A stretch of 64,000 nt of DNA. Source: Arthrobacter sp. zg-Y1171. GTDB lineage: Bacteria; Actinomycetota; Actinomycetes; Actinomycetales; Micrococcaceae. The notes beneath the pieces are model-generated. The model was not told the origin of the DNA. It saw only the letters and a program-made list of their open reading frames with translations, and made no database searches. The position numbers and the translations under genes were made by a program. The DNA lies in the NCBI RefSeq assembly GCF_025244845.1, contig NZ_CP104264.1, forward strand, positions 2,480,001-2,544,000. Direction: 5' to 3'. Positions 25,966 through 34,782 of the stretch are shown piece after piece (positions within the stretch are counted from its first letter, which is position 1; each line of letters begins with the position of its first letter).

Positions 25966-27162
25966 GTGCCAGTATCCGAACCAGCTTCCGCGTTGGAAGC
26001 GCAGGTACTCCGCGCCCTGGACACCGTCCAGGACCCGGAACTGCGCCGGCCCATCACCGAACTCGGGATGCTCAAGGAGGTGCGGCTCGGCGCCGGGGGC
26101 TCAGTGGCAGTCGACGTCCTGCTCACGATTGCCGGCTGTCCGTTGCGGGACACCATCACGGCCGACGTCGAACGCGCACTTGCCGCGGTTCCCGGAGTGA
26201 ACACTGTGGACGTGTTCCTGGACGTTATGACTCCGGAGCAGCGCAACGCGCTCAAGGACCGGCTGCGCGGCGGCGATCCGGTGCGGACCATCCCCTTCAA
26301 CCGCCCCGATTCCCTGACCCGCGTGTACGCCGTGGCCAGCGGCAAGGGCGGCGTGGGCAAGTCCAGCGTCACCGTCAACCTCGCGGCGGCCATGGCCTCG
26401 CTCGGGCTGCGCGTGGGCATTGTCGACGCCGATGTCCACGGGTTCTCCGTTCCCGGCCTCCTCGGAATCACCCGGCCGCCCACCCGCGTGGATGAGATGA
26501 TCCTGCCCCCGGTGGCCTACGGCATCAAGACCATCTCGATCGGCATGTTCGTGGACGGCAACCAGCCGGTGGCCTGGCGCGGACCCATGCTGCACCGTGC
26601 CCTGGAGCAGTTCCTGACCGACGTGTACTTCGGGGACCTGGACGTCCTCTTCCTGGACCTGCCTCCCGGCACCGGGGACATCGCCATTTCCGTGGGACAG
26701 CTCCTGCCGGGGTCGGAGATCCTGCTGGTCACCACACCGCAGAGCGCCGCGGCGGACGTCGCTGAACGCGCCGGCAGCGTTGCCCGGCAGACCGGGCAGA
26801 AGGTCACCGGCGTGATCGAGAATATGTCCTGGCTCGCGCTGCCCGGCGGCGAACGCCTGGAGGTCTTCGGCTCCGGCGGAGGCGCGGCGGTGTCCGGGCG
26901 GCTGGGCGACACCCTGGGCTATCCGGTTCCGCTGCTGGGCAGCATCCCGCTCGACGTAGCCCTCCGCGAAGGCGGCGACGGCGGCCTGCCGGTAGTACTG
27001 GCCGACGCCGGTGCGGCAACCGCTGACGGCACTGACGATGCAGAGGGGAACACCCCGGCGGGCGGAGAGACTGCCGCAGCCGAACTGCGGCGGATTGCCC
27101 GGGAGCTGGCGCACCGGCCGCGCGGCCTGGCCGGCCGCAGCCTCGGGGTCAGCCCGGTCTAG
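25966..27162 (+). CDS. mrp: Mrp/ApbC-family P-loop ATPase (iron-sulfur carrier family)
   Basis: 398 residues, GTG start four bases after DUF1003. The N-terminal domain (about 5-90) is the MIP18/DUF59 fold (VLRALDTVQDPELRRPITELGM) and contains the only obvious cysteine (IAGCPLRD). The MinD-like ATPase begins with the deviant Walker A ASGKGGVGKSSVTVNLA near 125; Walker B is LFLDLPPGTGD. Mrp proteins normally bind a bridging cluster through CxxC after ENMS; here the segment reads ENMSWLALPGGERLEVFG with no cysteine. Cluster transfer is therefore doubtful by this criterion. Confidence 0.87.
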   Translation: MPVSEPASALEAQVLRALDTVQDPELRRPITELGMLKEVRLGAGGSVAVDVLLTIAGCPLRDTITADVERALAAVPGVNTVDVFLDVMTPEQRNALKDRLRGGDPVRTIPFNRPDSLTRVYAVASGKGGVGKSSVTVNLAAAMASLGLRVGIVDADVHGFSVPGLLGITRPPTRVDEMILPPVAYGIKTISIGMFVDGNQPVAWRGPMLHRALEQFLTDVYFGDLDVLFLDLPPGTGDIAISVGQLLPGSEILLVTTPQSAAADVAERAGSVARQTGQKVTGVIENMSWLALPGGERLEVFGSGGGAAVSGRLGDTLGYPVPLLGSIPLDVALREGGDGGLPVVLADAGAATADGTDDAEGNTPAGGETAAAELRRIARELAHRPRGLAGRSLGVSPV

Positions 27163-27189
27163 GCAGCGGGCGGCAGCCCGGTCTCAGCC

Positions 27190-27648
27190 TTACGTTGCTT
27201 CGATGTCGAACGGTGCAGGCTGGCCCGGGGCAAGGCGTTCCAGCGGTTTCACCGCAGGCGGCCGGCTCGCGGCTGCCGGGGAGGCAGCGGCTGCCGGGGA
27301 GGCTACGGCAGAAGCCGCCGCCGGCTGGGCGGCGGAAACCGGCGGTGCGGGCGCTGCGGACGGCCGTCCGCTTACCGCTTTGGCGGCGTCGTCGAAATCA
27401 TCCAGCAACGCTTCCTTGATGATGCGCCGCGGGTCGTACTGCCGTGGATCCAGCTTCCGCCAGTCCACTTCGTCGATCTCGGGGCCCACTTCTTCACGCA
27501 GCTGTTCACGGGCGCCGGATGCCATCCGCCGCACTTCCCGCACCAGCCGGGCCAGCTGCGAGGCGTATTCGGGCAGGCGTTCGGGACCTAGTATCACCAC
27601 GGCGATTATTGCCAGAAGGATGAACTCGTAACCGTTGATTCCTACCAC
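27190..27648 (-). CDS. tatB: Sec-independent translocase component TatB
   Basis: 152 residues, GTG start. One N-terminal membrane helix (GYEFILLAIIAVVILGPERLP) ends in the Gly-Pro-Glu hinge of the TatA/B family. An amphipathic helix (EYASQLARLVREVRRMAS) and a long polar tail follow, as in TatB rather than the shorter TatA. It works with TatC (not in the window) in exporting folded proteins. It lies 48 bases downstream of the anti-sigma factor gene, a mycobacteria-like arrangement that links envelope stress and export. Confidence 0.88.
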   Translation of the reverse strand: MVGINGYEFILLAIIAVVILGPERLPEYASQLARLVREVRRMASGAREQLREEVGPEIDEVDWRKLDPRQYDPRRIIKEALLDDFDDAAKAVSGRPSAAPAPPVSAAQPAAASAVASPAAAASPAAASRPPAVKPLERLAPGQPAPFDIEAT

Positions 27649-27696
27649 TCTTGAAGACTACCTTTTCCCGGGAGCGGGGAGCTACTCGCTGCTCCC

Positions 27697-28626
27697 CTAG
27701 AGGCTCCAGCCCGTACGCGTGAACATGGAAAGGCCCCGCACAATGCGCTCCATCGGCTCGGCATCGTCGCCGGTGCGGGCGAGGCGGGCGGATTCGAGCA
27801 GGGAAAGCTCCTCCACCGCCCGGGGCAGCGATTTCTCCGGCTGGCTGGACTCGAAGGTATAGGTGACGCTGCCGGCTGCCACGACCTTCTGTCCGGGATG
27901 CTCCGCCGATCCGAAGACCGCCGGGCCGGCCTGCGAACCCGCAACCGAGAACCCGTCTTCGGAGACAGGCCGGCCGGTCATGGCGTTGATTACGGGCTGG
28001 CGATCCTCTCCCGGCAGCGGGTGCTGTTCCACAAGCCGCAGTTGCTCTCCGTCTGCTGCGAAGGTCATTTCCACGGCGGGACGCCCCTGGACCCGGAGGG
28101 ACCGGGCGGACTCCAGTTTCAATCCCAGATCCGCCAGTTCCGGGCAGGTCCAGCCATGTGCACGGAGCAGCTGCAGCTGCTCGGCTTCGAGGTTGCCGCT
28201 TTGGGCCACTTCCTCCCAGCCGGCGGCCATGGCGGCACGTGCACCGGCCTGGGCAGGAACCTCGAGGATGCTGCCCGCAAAATAGGCGCCGCCAAGCAGC
28301 ACCGCCCCGGCAGCTGCTACCGCCCCGACTGCGGCCACCGCGTGGCTGCGCCGGTCAAGCGCCTTGGCCGGCGCCCCGGGCTGGCCCGCTTCGGATTCCG
28401 GACAGCCGGACTGCAATGCCGTCACGCGTCCTGCGATCCGGGCGGAAAGTTCCGGACCGGCATCGGGCACCCGGAAGGAACGCAGCCGGCTGCGCAGCCG
28501 GCGCTCCTCAGCGACGACGGCACGGCACGAGGCACAGCGGGAGAGGTGTGCGTCAATGGCCTGCTCGCGCTGCGGGGTTGTTTCGCCGTCGATGTAGTTC
28601 CGTAAATGCCGTTTGGGGTGTCGCAC
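27697..28626 (-). CDS. rseA: Zinc-finger anti-sigma factor, RseA-like
   Basis: 309 residues, GTG start three bases after the sigma factor stop. The N-terminal ZAS/zf-HC2 domain has the zinc motif with His in AIDAHLSRCASCRA (H-x3-C-x2-C). It should bind and inhibit the SigE-like factor encoded upstream, with zinc-thiol chemistry giving possible redox control. A membrane helix (about 98-120, AVAAVGAVAAAGAVLLGGAYFAG) is followed by a periplasm-side domain of unknown fold. That is longer than in many actinobacterial RseA proteins and might sense envelope damage. Confidence 0.88.
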   Translation of the reverse strand: MRHPKRHLRNYIDGETTPQREQAIDAHLSRCASCRAVVAEERRLRSRLRSFRVPDAGPELSARIAGRVTALQSGCPESEAGQPGAPAKALDRRSHAVAAVGAVAAAGAVLLGGAYFAGSILEVPAQAGARAAMAAGWEEVAQSGNLEAEQLQLLRAHGWTCPELADLGLKLESARSLRVQGRPAVEMTFAADGEQLRLVEQHPLPGEDRQPVINAMTGRPVSEDGFSVAGSQAGPAVFGSAEHPGQKVVAAGSVTYTFESSQPEKSLPRAVEELSLLESARLARTGDDAEPMERIVRGLSMFTRTGWSL

Positions 28627-28629
28627 TAT

Positions 28630-29238
28630 TCAGCTGGCTCCCGCGACTCGGGGCAGGTTGAGCAGCGGACGGGTAACCGGCGGCACCTGCGGGTTCCGGT
28701 GGGCAAGCTTTTCCTTCAGCATCGCCCGGCCGCGGTGGATCCGGGACCGGACAGTGCCCAGTTTGACGTCCAATACGCGGGCGACTTCGTCGTAGGAAAG
28801 CCCCTCCAGATCACACAGGACAACGGCGGCGCGGAAGTCGGGCGGCAGCTCCTCCAAGGCGCGGGCAATGTCCACGTCAAGGTTATTGAATTCGAAGCTT
28901 CGCTCCGGGCCCGGGCCGTTGCTGGGCAGCCTGCTGGAGGTTTCCTCGGTCATGCCGTCAAAACGGATCCGGCTGCGCCGCCGGGCCTGGTCAAGGAAGA
29001 GGTTGGTGGTGATGCGGTGCAGCCAGCCGTCGAGGGTGCCGGGCTGGAAGTTGGCCAGCGAGCGGAAAACCCGGACGAAGACTTCCTGGGTCAGGTCCTC
29101 GGCGTCGTGCTTGTTTCCGGTCAGCCGATAGGCCAGCCGGTATACCTTCGCCGAGTGCGCCTGGACCACTTCCTCCCAAGTGGGTCGTACCCACTCCGCA
29201 GCCATGTCCGCGGCTGCTGTGTCCGGCGTCGTTGCCAT
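28630..29238 (-). CDS. sigE: ECF sigma factor SigE
   Basis: 202 residues. The ATG at 29238 is chosen because a strong GGAGGAA precedes it by 5 bases; seven upstream codons are open but unlikely. Region 2 ([22 protein letters not shown]) and the tryptophan of the -10 recognition helix ([19 protein letters not shown]) are clear. Region 4 helix-turn-helix is [25 protein letters not shown]. The context (O-methyltransferase divergent, rseA and tatB downstream) is that of Mycobacterium tuberculosis SigE, an envelope-stress factor. The 288-base divergent region to 29526 is AT-rich near 29370-29400 and probably holds both promoters. Confidence 0.92.
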   Translation of the reverse strand: MATTPDTAAADMAAEWVRPTWEEVVQAHSAKVYRLAYRLTGNKHDAEDLTQEVFVRVFRSLANFQPGTLDGWLHRITTNLFLDQARRRSRIRFDGMTEETSSRLPSNGPGPERSFEFNNLDVDIARALEELPPDFRAAVVLCDLEGLSYDEVARVLDVKLGTVRSRIHRGRAMLKEKLAHRNPQVPPVTRPLLNLPRVAGAS

Positions 29239-29526
29239 AGTCTTCCTCCTTCCTTCCAACCTGCGTGCCGCCAGTGCAGTCCCGGTGTGCCGTCACGGTG
29301 TGCCCGGGCAGTTCCCGTCGGGTCCAAGGAATCCGGGTGGGCCCAGGGTCGCTTGGAGGGCCGTTTATCACTGATTAACAATGTTTACGCATCAATCTGG
29401 GAGTTGGCTGTTAGCACGCCTTTAGTACCGGGACAAGGCAGGCGCGGCAGTGCGTACCCGGTTCTGCGCCCGTTGGCCTTAAGCTTGTCTGAGCAGGAAT
29501 TCCTCCGGACCGAAAGTGAAAAACCC

Positions 29527-30162
29527 ATGCGCGCCGACAAGCAGACCAGTTGGTCCTACACGGAGGCACTGCCTACCGAGGATGAGGTCCTGATCCGTGC
29601 GCGTGAACGGTCCTATGAGCTGGGCGTCAGCGCTGTTTCCAGTGGCGTAGGTGCGGCGTTAACCGTACTGTCCGCTGCGAGCAAGGCCACCACGGTTGTG
29701 GAAGTCGGCACCGGAGCCGGCGTTTCGGGCGTCTGCCTGCTGCGCGGCTTGGGCCGCAACGCGGTGCTGACCACCATAGATTCCGACGTCGACCACCTCC
29801 GGGCGGCGCGCGAGGCCTATGCGGAGGCCGGCATCCCGGGCAACCGGACCCGCACCATCTCCGGCCGCGCGGCCGAGGTGCTCCCCCGCCTCACGGACGC
29901 CGCCTACGACATGGTGTTCATCGACGCAGACAAGCCCTCTTTCCCGCTCTACGTGAACCAGGCGGTGCGGCTGCTCAAGCGCGGCGGCCTGCTGGTGGTC
30001 AATGACGCGCTGGACCACGGCAAGGTAGCGGATCCCGCTGTCCGCGAAGCCACCACCAACACCATGCGCAAGGTAGGCAAGGCCATCCGGGAGAACGAAG
30101 ACCTCGCCTCCGCCCTGCTGCCCACCGGTGACGGCCTCCTGCTGGCCGTGAAAACCGCTTAG
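29527..30162 (+). CDS. SAM-dependent O-methyltransferase (class I, Rv1220c-like)
   Basis: 211 residues from ATG 29527 (starts MRADKQTSWSYTEALPTEDE); an open frame continues upstream but overlaps sigE on the other strand. It is a catechol/caffeoyl-CoA O-methyltransferase-type fold: SAM motif VVEVGTGAGVSGVCLLRGLG, acidic loop TTIDSDVDHLRAAREAY, and VFIDADKPSFPLYVNQAVRLLKRGG with the metal-binding Asp. The start of ERSYELGVSAVSSGVGAAL matches the substrate-proximal helix of the family. The substrate is unknown. Divergent from sigE as in mycobacteria. Confidence 0.9.
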   Translation: MRADKQTSWSYTEALPTEDEVLIRARERSYELGVSAVSSGVGAALTVLSAASKATTVVEVGTGAGVSGVCLLRGLGRNAVLTTIDSDVDHLRAAREAYAEAGIPGNRTRTISGRAAEVLPRLTDAAYDMVFIDADKPSFPLYVNQAVRLLKRGGLLVVNDALDHGKVADPAVREATTNTMRKVGKAIRENEDLASALLPTGDGLLLAVKTA

Positions 30163-30212
30163 CCAGCCTCACCAAAGCGGCCCGCACGCAGGGCCCCCAG
30201 GAAAGGTGCCAC

Positions 30213-30983
30213 ATGATCGAGATCCTCAACCCCGACGAGTTGTCCCGGGCAAGGAAGACAGGCGCCCTGGTCGCCGACATCCTGCAGTCGATCAAGGCCC
30301 GCAGCACGGTGGGAACCAACCTGTTGGACATCGACCGGTGGGCCAGGACCATGATCCTCGAGGCCGGCGCCAAGTCCTGTTACGTCGACTACGCGCCGTC
30401 CTTCGGACGCGGGCCGTTTGGCCACTACATCTGCACGTCCGTCAACGATGCCGTGCTGCACGGACTTCCGCACGACTACGTCCTGGCCGACGGCGATCTG
30501 CTGACACTGGACCTTGCGGTATCACTCAAGGGAATCGTTGCCGACTCGGCCATCAGTTTCATCGTCGGCAAGGCCCCCTCCCCGGAGAGCGCCGCGATGA
30601 TCGCCGTGACCGAACGGGCACTGGCCGCTGGAATAGCGGCGGCCCGTCCCGGCGCCCGCATCGGGGACATTTCCTTTGCCATTGGAACTGTCCTTACTGA
30701 TGCGGGATATCCGGTGAATACCGAGTTCGGCGGGCACGGCGTCGGTTCCACGATGCACCAGGACCCGCACATCACGAACTCCGGGCGGCCGGGCCGCGGC
30801 TACAAGCTGCGCCCCGGACTGCTGCTGGCCCTGGAACCGTGGGTCATGGCGGACACCGCGGAATTGGTGACCGACGCCGACGGCTGGACCCTGCGCAGCG
30901 CAACAGGCTGCCGGACGGCGCACAGCGAGCACACGGTCGCCATCACCGACGACGGGGCCGAAATCCTCACGCTGCCGAAGTAG
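30213..30983 (+). CDS. map: Type I methionine aminopeptidase
   Basis: Removes the initiator methionine; 256 residues, ribosome binding site AGGAAAGG upstream. Metal ligands: Asp in LLTLDLAVSL and IVADSAISF, His in EFGGHGVGSTMHQDP, Glu in LLALEPWVM and Glu in TAHSEHTVAI. The protein lacks the N-terminal SH3-binding extension found in some actinobacterial Map proteins. Many actinobacteria carry more than one map; this one is not beside the usual secY-adk-infA ribosomal cluster, so it may be a second copy. Confidence 0.92.
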   Translation: MIEILNPDELSRARKTGALVADILQSIKARSTVGTNLLDIDRWARTMILEAGAKSCYVDYAPSFGRGPFGHYICTSVNDAVLHGLPHDYVLADGDLLTLDLAVSLKGIVADSAISFIVGKAPSPESAAMIAVTERALAAGIAAARPGARIGDISFAIGTVLTDAGYPVNTEFGGHGVGSTMHQDPHITNSGRPGRGYKLRPGLLLALEPWVMADTAELVTDADGWTLRSATGCRTAHSEHTVAITDDGAEILTLPK

Positions 30984-31016
30984 CGCACGGCCAAAGCAAC
31001 GGCGAAACCGCTCCTG

Positions 31017-32654
31017 TCAGGCGGTCCGGCCCAAGCCGGCAAGATAGGACAGCAAAAGACGCACGCCGAAGCCTGTCGCGCCCTTGGTGAGTTCCCGGCT
31101 GTCCTTATTGGCACGTGCCGGTCCGGCGATATCGATATGTGCCCACGGAACGCCGCCGGTGAATTTCTCCAGGAACAGGGCGGCAACAATCGCCCCGGCA
31201 CCGAATTTCGCCTGCACCGGCGCTATGTGGGAAACGTCGGCGATGTCGGAGTCCAGCACAAAGCCGTATTCCGCCACCAGCGGCAGCTGCCACACGGCGT
31301 CGCCGGAGGCCTTCCCCGCCGCCTCCAGCCGGGCGAGCAGCCCCGGTGCATTGCCGAACAGTGCTGCGTGGTGCACGCCAAGACCCAGGGCCGCCGCACC
31401 GGTGAGGGTGGCGACGTCCACCAGCACGTCCGGGGCCAGCTCGGCGGCGGCATAGGCCATCGCGTCCGCCAGGACCATCCGGCCCTCGGCGTCGGTGTTG
31501 CCCACTTCGACGGTGGTCCCGTTGTAGGTGGTCACGACGTCGGCGGGCCGGTAGGAAGCTGCGCCGATGGCGTTCTCGGCCAAAGCCAGCACCGCGGTGA
31601 CCTTTACGGGAAGCTTCAACGCGGCTGCTGCCTCGGCCACGGCCAGGACTGCCGCCGCACCTGCCATGTCCGTCTTCATGGTCATCATGGCGTCCCGCGG
31701 CTTAAGCGAAATGCCGCCGGAATCGAAGGTAATGCCCTTGCCCACGAGGACAACGTGCGGCAGGTCCCCGCCCTCGGGCTGGTAAGTGGCCTCGACCAGA
31801 CGCGGCGGATGCTCGGATCCGCCGCCCACGGCCAGCAGCCCGCCGAATCCTTCGGCGCGCAGCTCGTTCTCGTCGCGGACCCGTACCTGAAGCCCGCTGC
31901 GGCCGGCAATCATCCGTGCCTGTGCCGCCATCCAGTCCGGCGTGGCCGTCTCGGCAGGCGTGTTGGTCAGGTCGCGGGCCGTCCACACGGCCCGTGCGGT
32001 AACCGTGGCACGTTCGGCTGCCGCTGCGTCCAGCCCGGTCAGTTCCAGGTGTTCCGCAATCGGTGCCGGCGGTTCGGTGATACCCGCACGCGGCGGCCGG
32101 TAGCCTCCGAGCAGGAAGCCCTCAAGGAAAGCTTCCTGGGCGGACGGTTCCAGCCCGTCCACCACGCTTCCGCGTACCCGCTTGGCGCCCATGGTGGCAC
32201 GGGCCAGCGAGGCACCGGCGCGCCGCAGCGCAGGCCCGGACTCGTCGCCGGCACCAACATAGATCAGTTTTCCGGGCAGGTCCGCAGCACCGCGGGGCGG
32301 CTCGATCACAAGGATCTCCCCCGCCCTGCCCGTGACTTTGGCGCGGCGGGCCCGGTCAGCGACGTCGGCGCCGTACCGCAGCGCCGCTTCGACGGCACCG
32401 CGCCGCGGCTGGGGAACCGGGTTTGCTGCCTCGTCGGCGTCTTCCCGCCCGGAGCCGTCCGGCGCCGGCGTCATGGCCACGGCCAGGACGTCCACGCCTT
32501 CATCCGGGACCGGATGCAGTCCGGTCCCGGACTCCGCCTCCCCGGTCCGTGCATTCAACGCAGCCAGGGCAGTGACTCCCGGCAGCGATGCGGTGACATA
32601 GGGCGACGCCGGAACGGATCCGGTCCGGTCTGTTGGCTTCGGAGGCAGCTGCAT
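31017..32654 (-). CDS. pepA: Leucyl aminopeptidase (M17, PepA)
   Basis: Cytosolic di-metal aminopeptidase, 545 residues, somewhat longer than the usual 500. The C-terminal catalytic domain has the M17 signature NTDAEGRMVLADAM, the metal-binding VLVGKGITFDSGGISLKP (Lys and Asp) and MKTDMAGAAAVL. The N-terminal macro-like domain is divergent. The transcript is probably leaderless: TAGCCT lies seven bases before the ATG and overlaps the stop codon of the upstream DUF3117 gene. Convergent with map. Confidence 0.94.
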   Translation of the reverse strand: MQLPPKPTDRTGSVPASPYVTASLPGVTALAALNARTGEAESGTGLHPVPDEGVDVLAVAMTPAPDGSGREDADEAANPVPQPRRGAVEAALRYGADVADRARRAKVTGRAGEILVIEPPRGAADLPGKLIYVGAGDESGPALRRAGASLARATMGAKRVRGSVVDGLEPSAQEAFLEGFLLGGYRPPRAGITEPPAPIAEHLELTGLDAAAAERATVTARAVWTARDLTNTPAETATPDWMAAQARMIAGRSGLQVRVRDENELRAEGFGGLLAVGGGSEHPPRLVEATYQPEGGDLPHVVLVGKGITFDSGGISLKPRDAMMTMKTDMAGAAAVLAVAEAAAALKLPVKVTAVLALAENAIGAASYRPADVVTTYNGTTVEVGNTDAEGRMVLADAMAYAAAELAPDVLVDVATLTGAAALGLGVHHAALFGNAPGLLARLEAAGKASGDAVWQLPLVAEYGFVLDSDIADVSHIAPVQAKFGAGAIVAALFLEKFTGGVPWAHIDIAGPARANKDSRELTKGATGFGVRLLLSYLAGLGRTA

Positions 32655-32661
32655 GAATTAA

Positions 32662-32667
32662 AGGCTA
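32662..32667 (-). promoter_or_regulatory. -10 element for leaderless pepA transcript
   Basis: TAGCCT on the minus strand, seven bases before the pepA ATG; its TAG is the DUF3117 stop codon. Confidence 0.5.
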
Positions 32668-32832
32668 GCCCGTAACGCCCAGAAGGCAGTCTTTCAACTT
32701 CCCTGCTTCTTCTACATTCAGCTCAACCACCAGGCGCCCGCCGCCGTCTATCGGCACCCGCAAAATGAGGCTGCGCCCCTCCTTTGTAACCTCCATGGGC
32801 CCGTCGCCCGTCCTTGGTTTCATCGCAGCCAT
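32665..32832 (-). CDS. DUF3117 small protein
   Basis: 55 residues read directly from the minus strand: starts MAAMKPRTGDGPMEVTKEGR and ends KDCLLGVTG. This matches the highly conserved actinobacterial DUF3117 family (Rv1211 type), which lies close to tag in mycobacteria as it does here. It is predicted to be a small beta protein (RSLILRVPIDGGGRLVVELN). Function unknown. The 146 bases upstream (32833-32978) are AT-rich for this genome and likely contain its promoter. Confidence 0.88.
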   Translation of the reverse strand: MAAMKPRTGDGPMEVTKEGRSLILRVPIDGGGRLVVELNVEEAGKLKDCLLGVTG

Positions 32833-32978
32833 TTCGAGATTCCCCTTTCACAGCGCCCGGTTTACCCGGACCACCTGTAATCCGCTGCCGATGGAAGTAA
32901 AATATTCGCCCGGCAATTGCTGTCATTATTCCGCACAAGTACCGGGCAAACGAAATTTCGTGTGTTGCGTGCCACAAA

Positions 32979-34214
32979 TCAGGGTGGATAGTCCCCGCCG
33001 CCGGGTAATTGCGTCCACCGCCACAGCCATACCACCCAGACAATCTGCAGGACCGCGAAGGCGACCGCGACGGTCCCCCGGTAGGCCCTGGACCGGCTAA
33101 GCCAGGCTGTCGCGAGCGCCAGCGGAAAGAGCGGCAGCAGAAGGCGGAACGTGCTGGTCTGCGGGTTCAGGAATACCAGCAGGTAAAGCAGATAGCTTGC
33201 ACACCACAGCTGCAGCTCCAGGCCGAGCCGCCGGACGGGCGGGGACATCAGGTAGAGCGCGGCGCCTGCGACCAGTACCACCAGCGCCACAGGGCCGAAC
33301 AGCGGCCCCAAAAGGTGCTGGGACATGGTGAGCCAGGGTTTGAAGGGAACGAGGTCCCCGAAGCGCCAGGCACTTTCCGTATCCGTGTAGGCGCGGATGT
33401 CCCCGGTGGACACCCAGGCGATGACCGGCCAGGCCAGCGCGGAGAAGCCTGCTGCCGCAGCCAGGGCGGTGAGCCGCCACGCCTCACCGGCAGGGAACGG
33501 CACCCGCCCGCGTCGCAGGAACCGCACCACCAGCACCAACCCGACCGCGAGCGCGAAGGGAACGCCCACCGGCCGGGAGAGGCACATCAGGGCCACCACC
33601 GGGATGGCGGTGAGGTAGCGCCCGGCCAGGAAGAGGTACAGGGCGCCGGAAAGAAGCAGCAGGTTCAGCGACTCGGCGTAGGGAATCTGCAGGATCGGGG
33701 ACACCGGGAAGACCGCCACGAAGAGCACTCCCCACATGGCGGTGCCTTTCCCGGCCCGCAGCCGGAAGAGCCGGTAAATGACGAGTGCTGCGGCAAAGCC
33801 CGCCACCGTGGCGGCTACGGGAGCCAGGACGTTCCAGCCCAGGCCGGTTACGGCGTCCAGCCCCCGCACCAGCAGCGGGAAAAGTGCGTAGAAGGCCCAC
33901 TCGTTTTCCACGGCATTGCCCGCCGCATCCCGCGGCACGCTGTCGGGATAGCCATCGGAGAAGATCCGGAAATACCACTCGGCGTCCCAGATGTTGATGA
34001 AGTCCCAGTACGACGGCGATGCGTCCCACCACGGGCCTGCCGGCTGGAACCGGGCGGTGGCGGCGAGCACGGCATAGGAAAACAGGCGGGCTCCCAGCCA
34101 CAAGGCAAGGACCTGGAGGTACCACGGCCACCGCTGGACGGCGGCAGCGGCACGGCTCGGCACCGTCTTTGCCCGGAGGTTCACGGAGGACCTTTCAGCT
34201 GATTCAGTTTCCAT
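32979..34214 (-). CDS. Multi-pass membrane glycosyltransferase, PIG-V/mannosyltransferase-like
   Basis: 411 residues from ATG 34214, which overlaps the end of tag by 11 bases. About ten membrane helices are visible. An acidic first-loop motif of GT-C enzymes is seen in INIWDAEWYFRIF (near 75-87). ALFPLLVRGL and the motif PYAESLNLLL resemble PIG-V family mannosyltransferases. It probably transfers a sugar from a polyprenyl-phosphate donor to a lipid or surface polymer on the outer face of the membrane. Donor and acceptor are not known; other GT-C families remain possible. Confidence 0.75.
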   Translation of the reverse strand: METESAERSSVNLRAKTVPSRAAAAVQRWPWYLQVLALWLGARLFSYAVLAATARFQPAGPWWDASPSYWDFINIWDAEWYFRIFSDGYPDSVPRDAAGNAVENEWAFYALFPLLVRGLDAVTGLGWNVLAPVAATVAGFAAALVIYRLFRLRAGKGTAMWGVLFVAVFPVSPILQIPYAESLNLLLLSGALYLFLAGRYLTAIPVVALMCLSRPVGVPFALAVGLVLVVRFLRRGRVPFPAGEAWRLTALAAAAGFSALAWPVIAWVSTGDIRAYTDTESAWRFGDLVPFKPWLTMSQHLLGPLFGPVALVVLVAGAALYLMSPPVRRLGLELQLWCASYLLYLLVFLNPQTSTFRLLLPLFPLALATAWLSRSRAYRGTVAVAFAVLQIVWVVWLWRWTQLPGGGDYPP

Positions 34215-34782
34215 GACGCACCCAGCAGGTCCCGAGGTGGTCATTGACGTAACCGGTGGCCTGCATCATCGCGTAGGCGGTGATCGGCCCGACGAACCGG
34301 AAACCCCGTTTTTTCAGGTCCTTGGCCAGCGCCGCGGATTCCGCCGTGGCGGACGGGACGTCGGCCAGTGCCTGCGGCGCGGGCCGGTCTGCCGGAGCAC
34401 GGTACCGTTCCAGCAGGCTGCCGAGGCTTTCATGCTCCGGCAGCTCCATCAGTGCACGGGCGTTGTTGATCACGGCATCGATTTTGGCGGCGTTGCGCAC
34501 AATGCCCGCATCGGACAGCAGCCGCGCCCGGTCGGCGTCGTCAAAGGCCGCCACGGCCTGCGGGTCGAAACCGGCGAACGCGGCGCGGAAGGCCTCGCGC
34601 TTGCGCAGGATGGTGATCCAGCTGAGGCCGGATTGGAAGGCTTCCAGGCTCAGGCGCTCGAAGAGGGCAGCTTCGCCCTCCACGGCACGCCCCCATTCCG
34701 TGTCGTGATAATGCTGGTAGTCCTCGCTGGCCAGCGCCCAGCCGCAGCGCAGCCGCCCGTCCGCACCCGGCACGGCAGTCAA
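34204..34782 (-). CDS. tag: DNA-3-methyladenine glycosylase I
   Basis: Excises 3-methyladenine from alkylated DNA (base excision repair); 192 residues. Zinc-binding residues of the family are recognisable: Cys in RLRCGWA at the N-terminus, His in YHDTEWG, and C-terminal His/Cys in NDHLGTCWVRHG. FQSGLSWITILRKREAFR is the core HhH-like helix block. The ATG overlaps the stop of the upstream DivIVA-like gene (ATGA). Confidence 0.94.
   Translation of the reverse strand: MTAVPGADGRLRCGWALASEDYQHYHDTEWGRAVEGEAALFERLSLEAFQSGLSWITILRKREAFRAAFAGFDPQAVAAFDDADRARLLSDAGIVRNAAKIDAVINNARALMELPEHESLGSLLERYRAPADRPAPQALADVPSATAESAALAKDLKKRGFRFVGPITAYAMMQATGYVNDHLGTCWVRHGN

Noticed and set aside
29295..29316. 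GGGAACT (minus strand, 29310-29316) as an ECF -35 for sigE autoregulation
   Set aside because: The nearest CGTG lies about 13 bases downstream, too short a spacer for an ECF promoter; not claimed.
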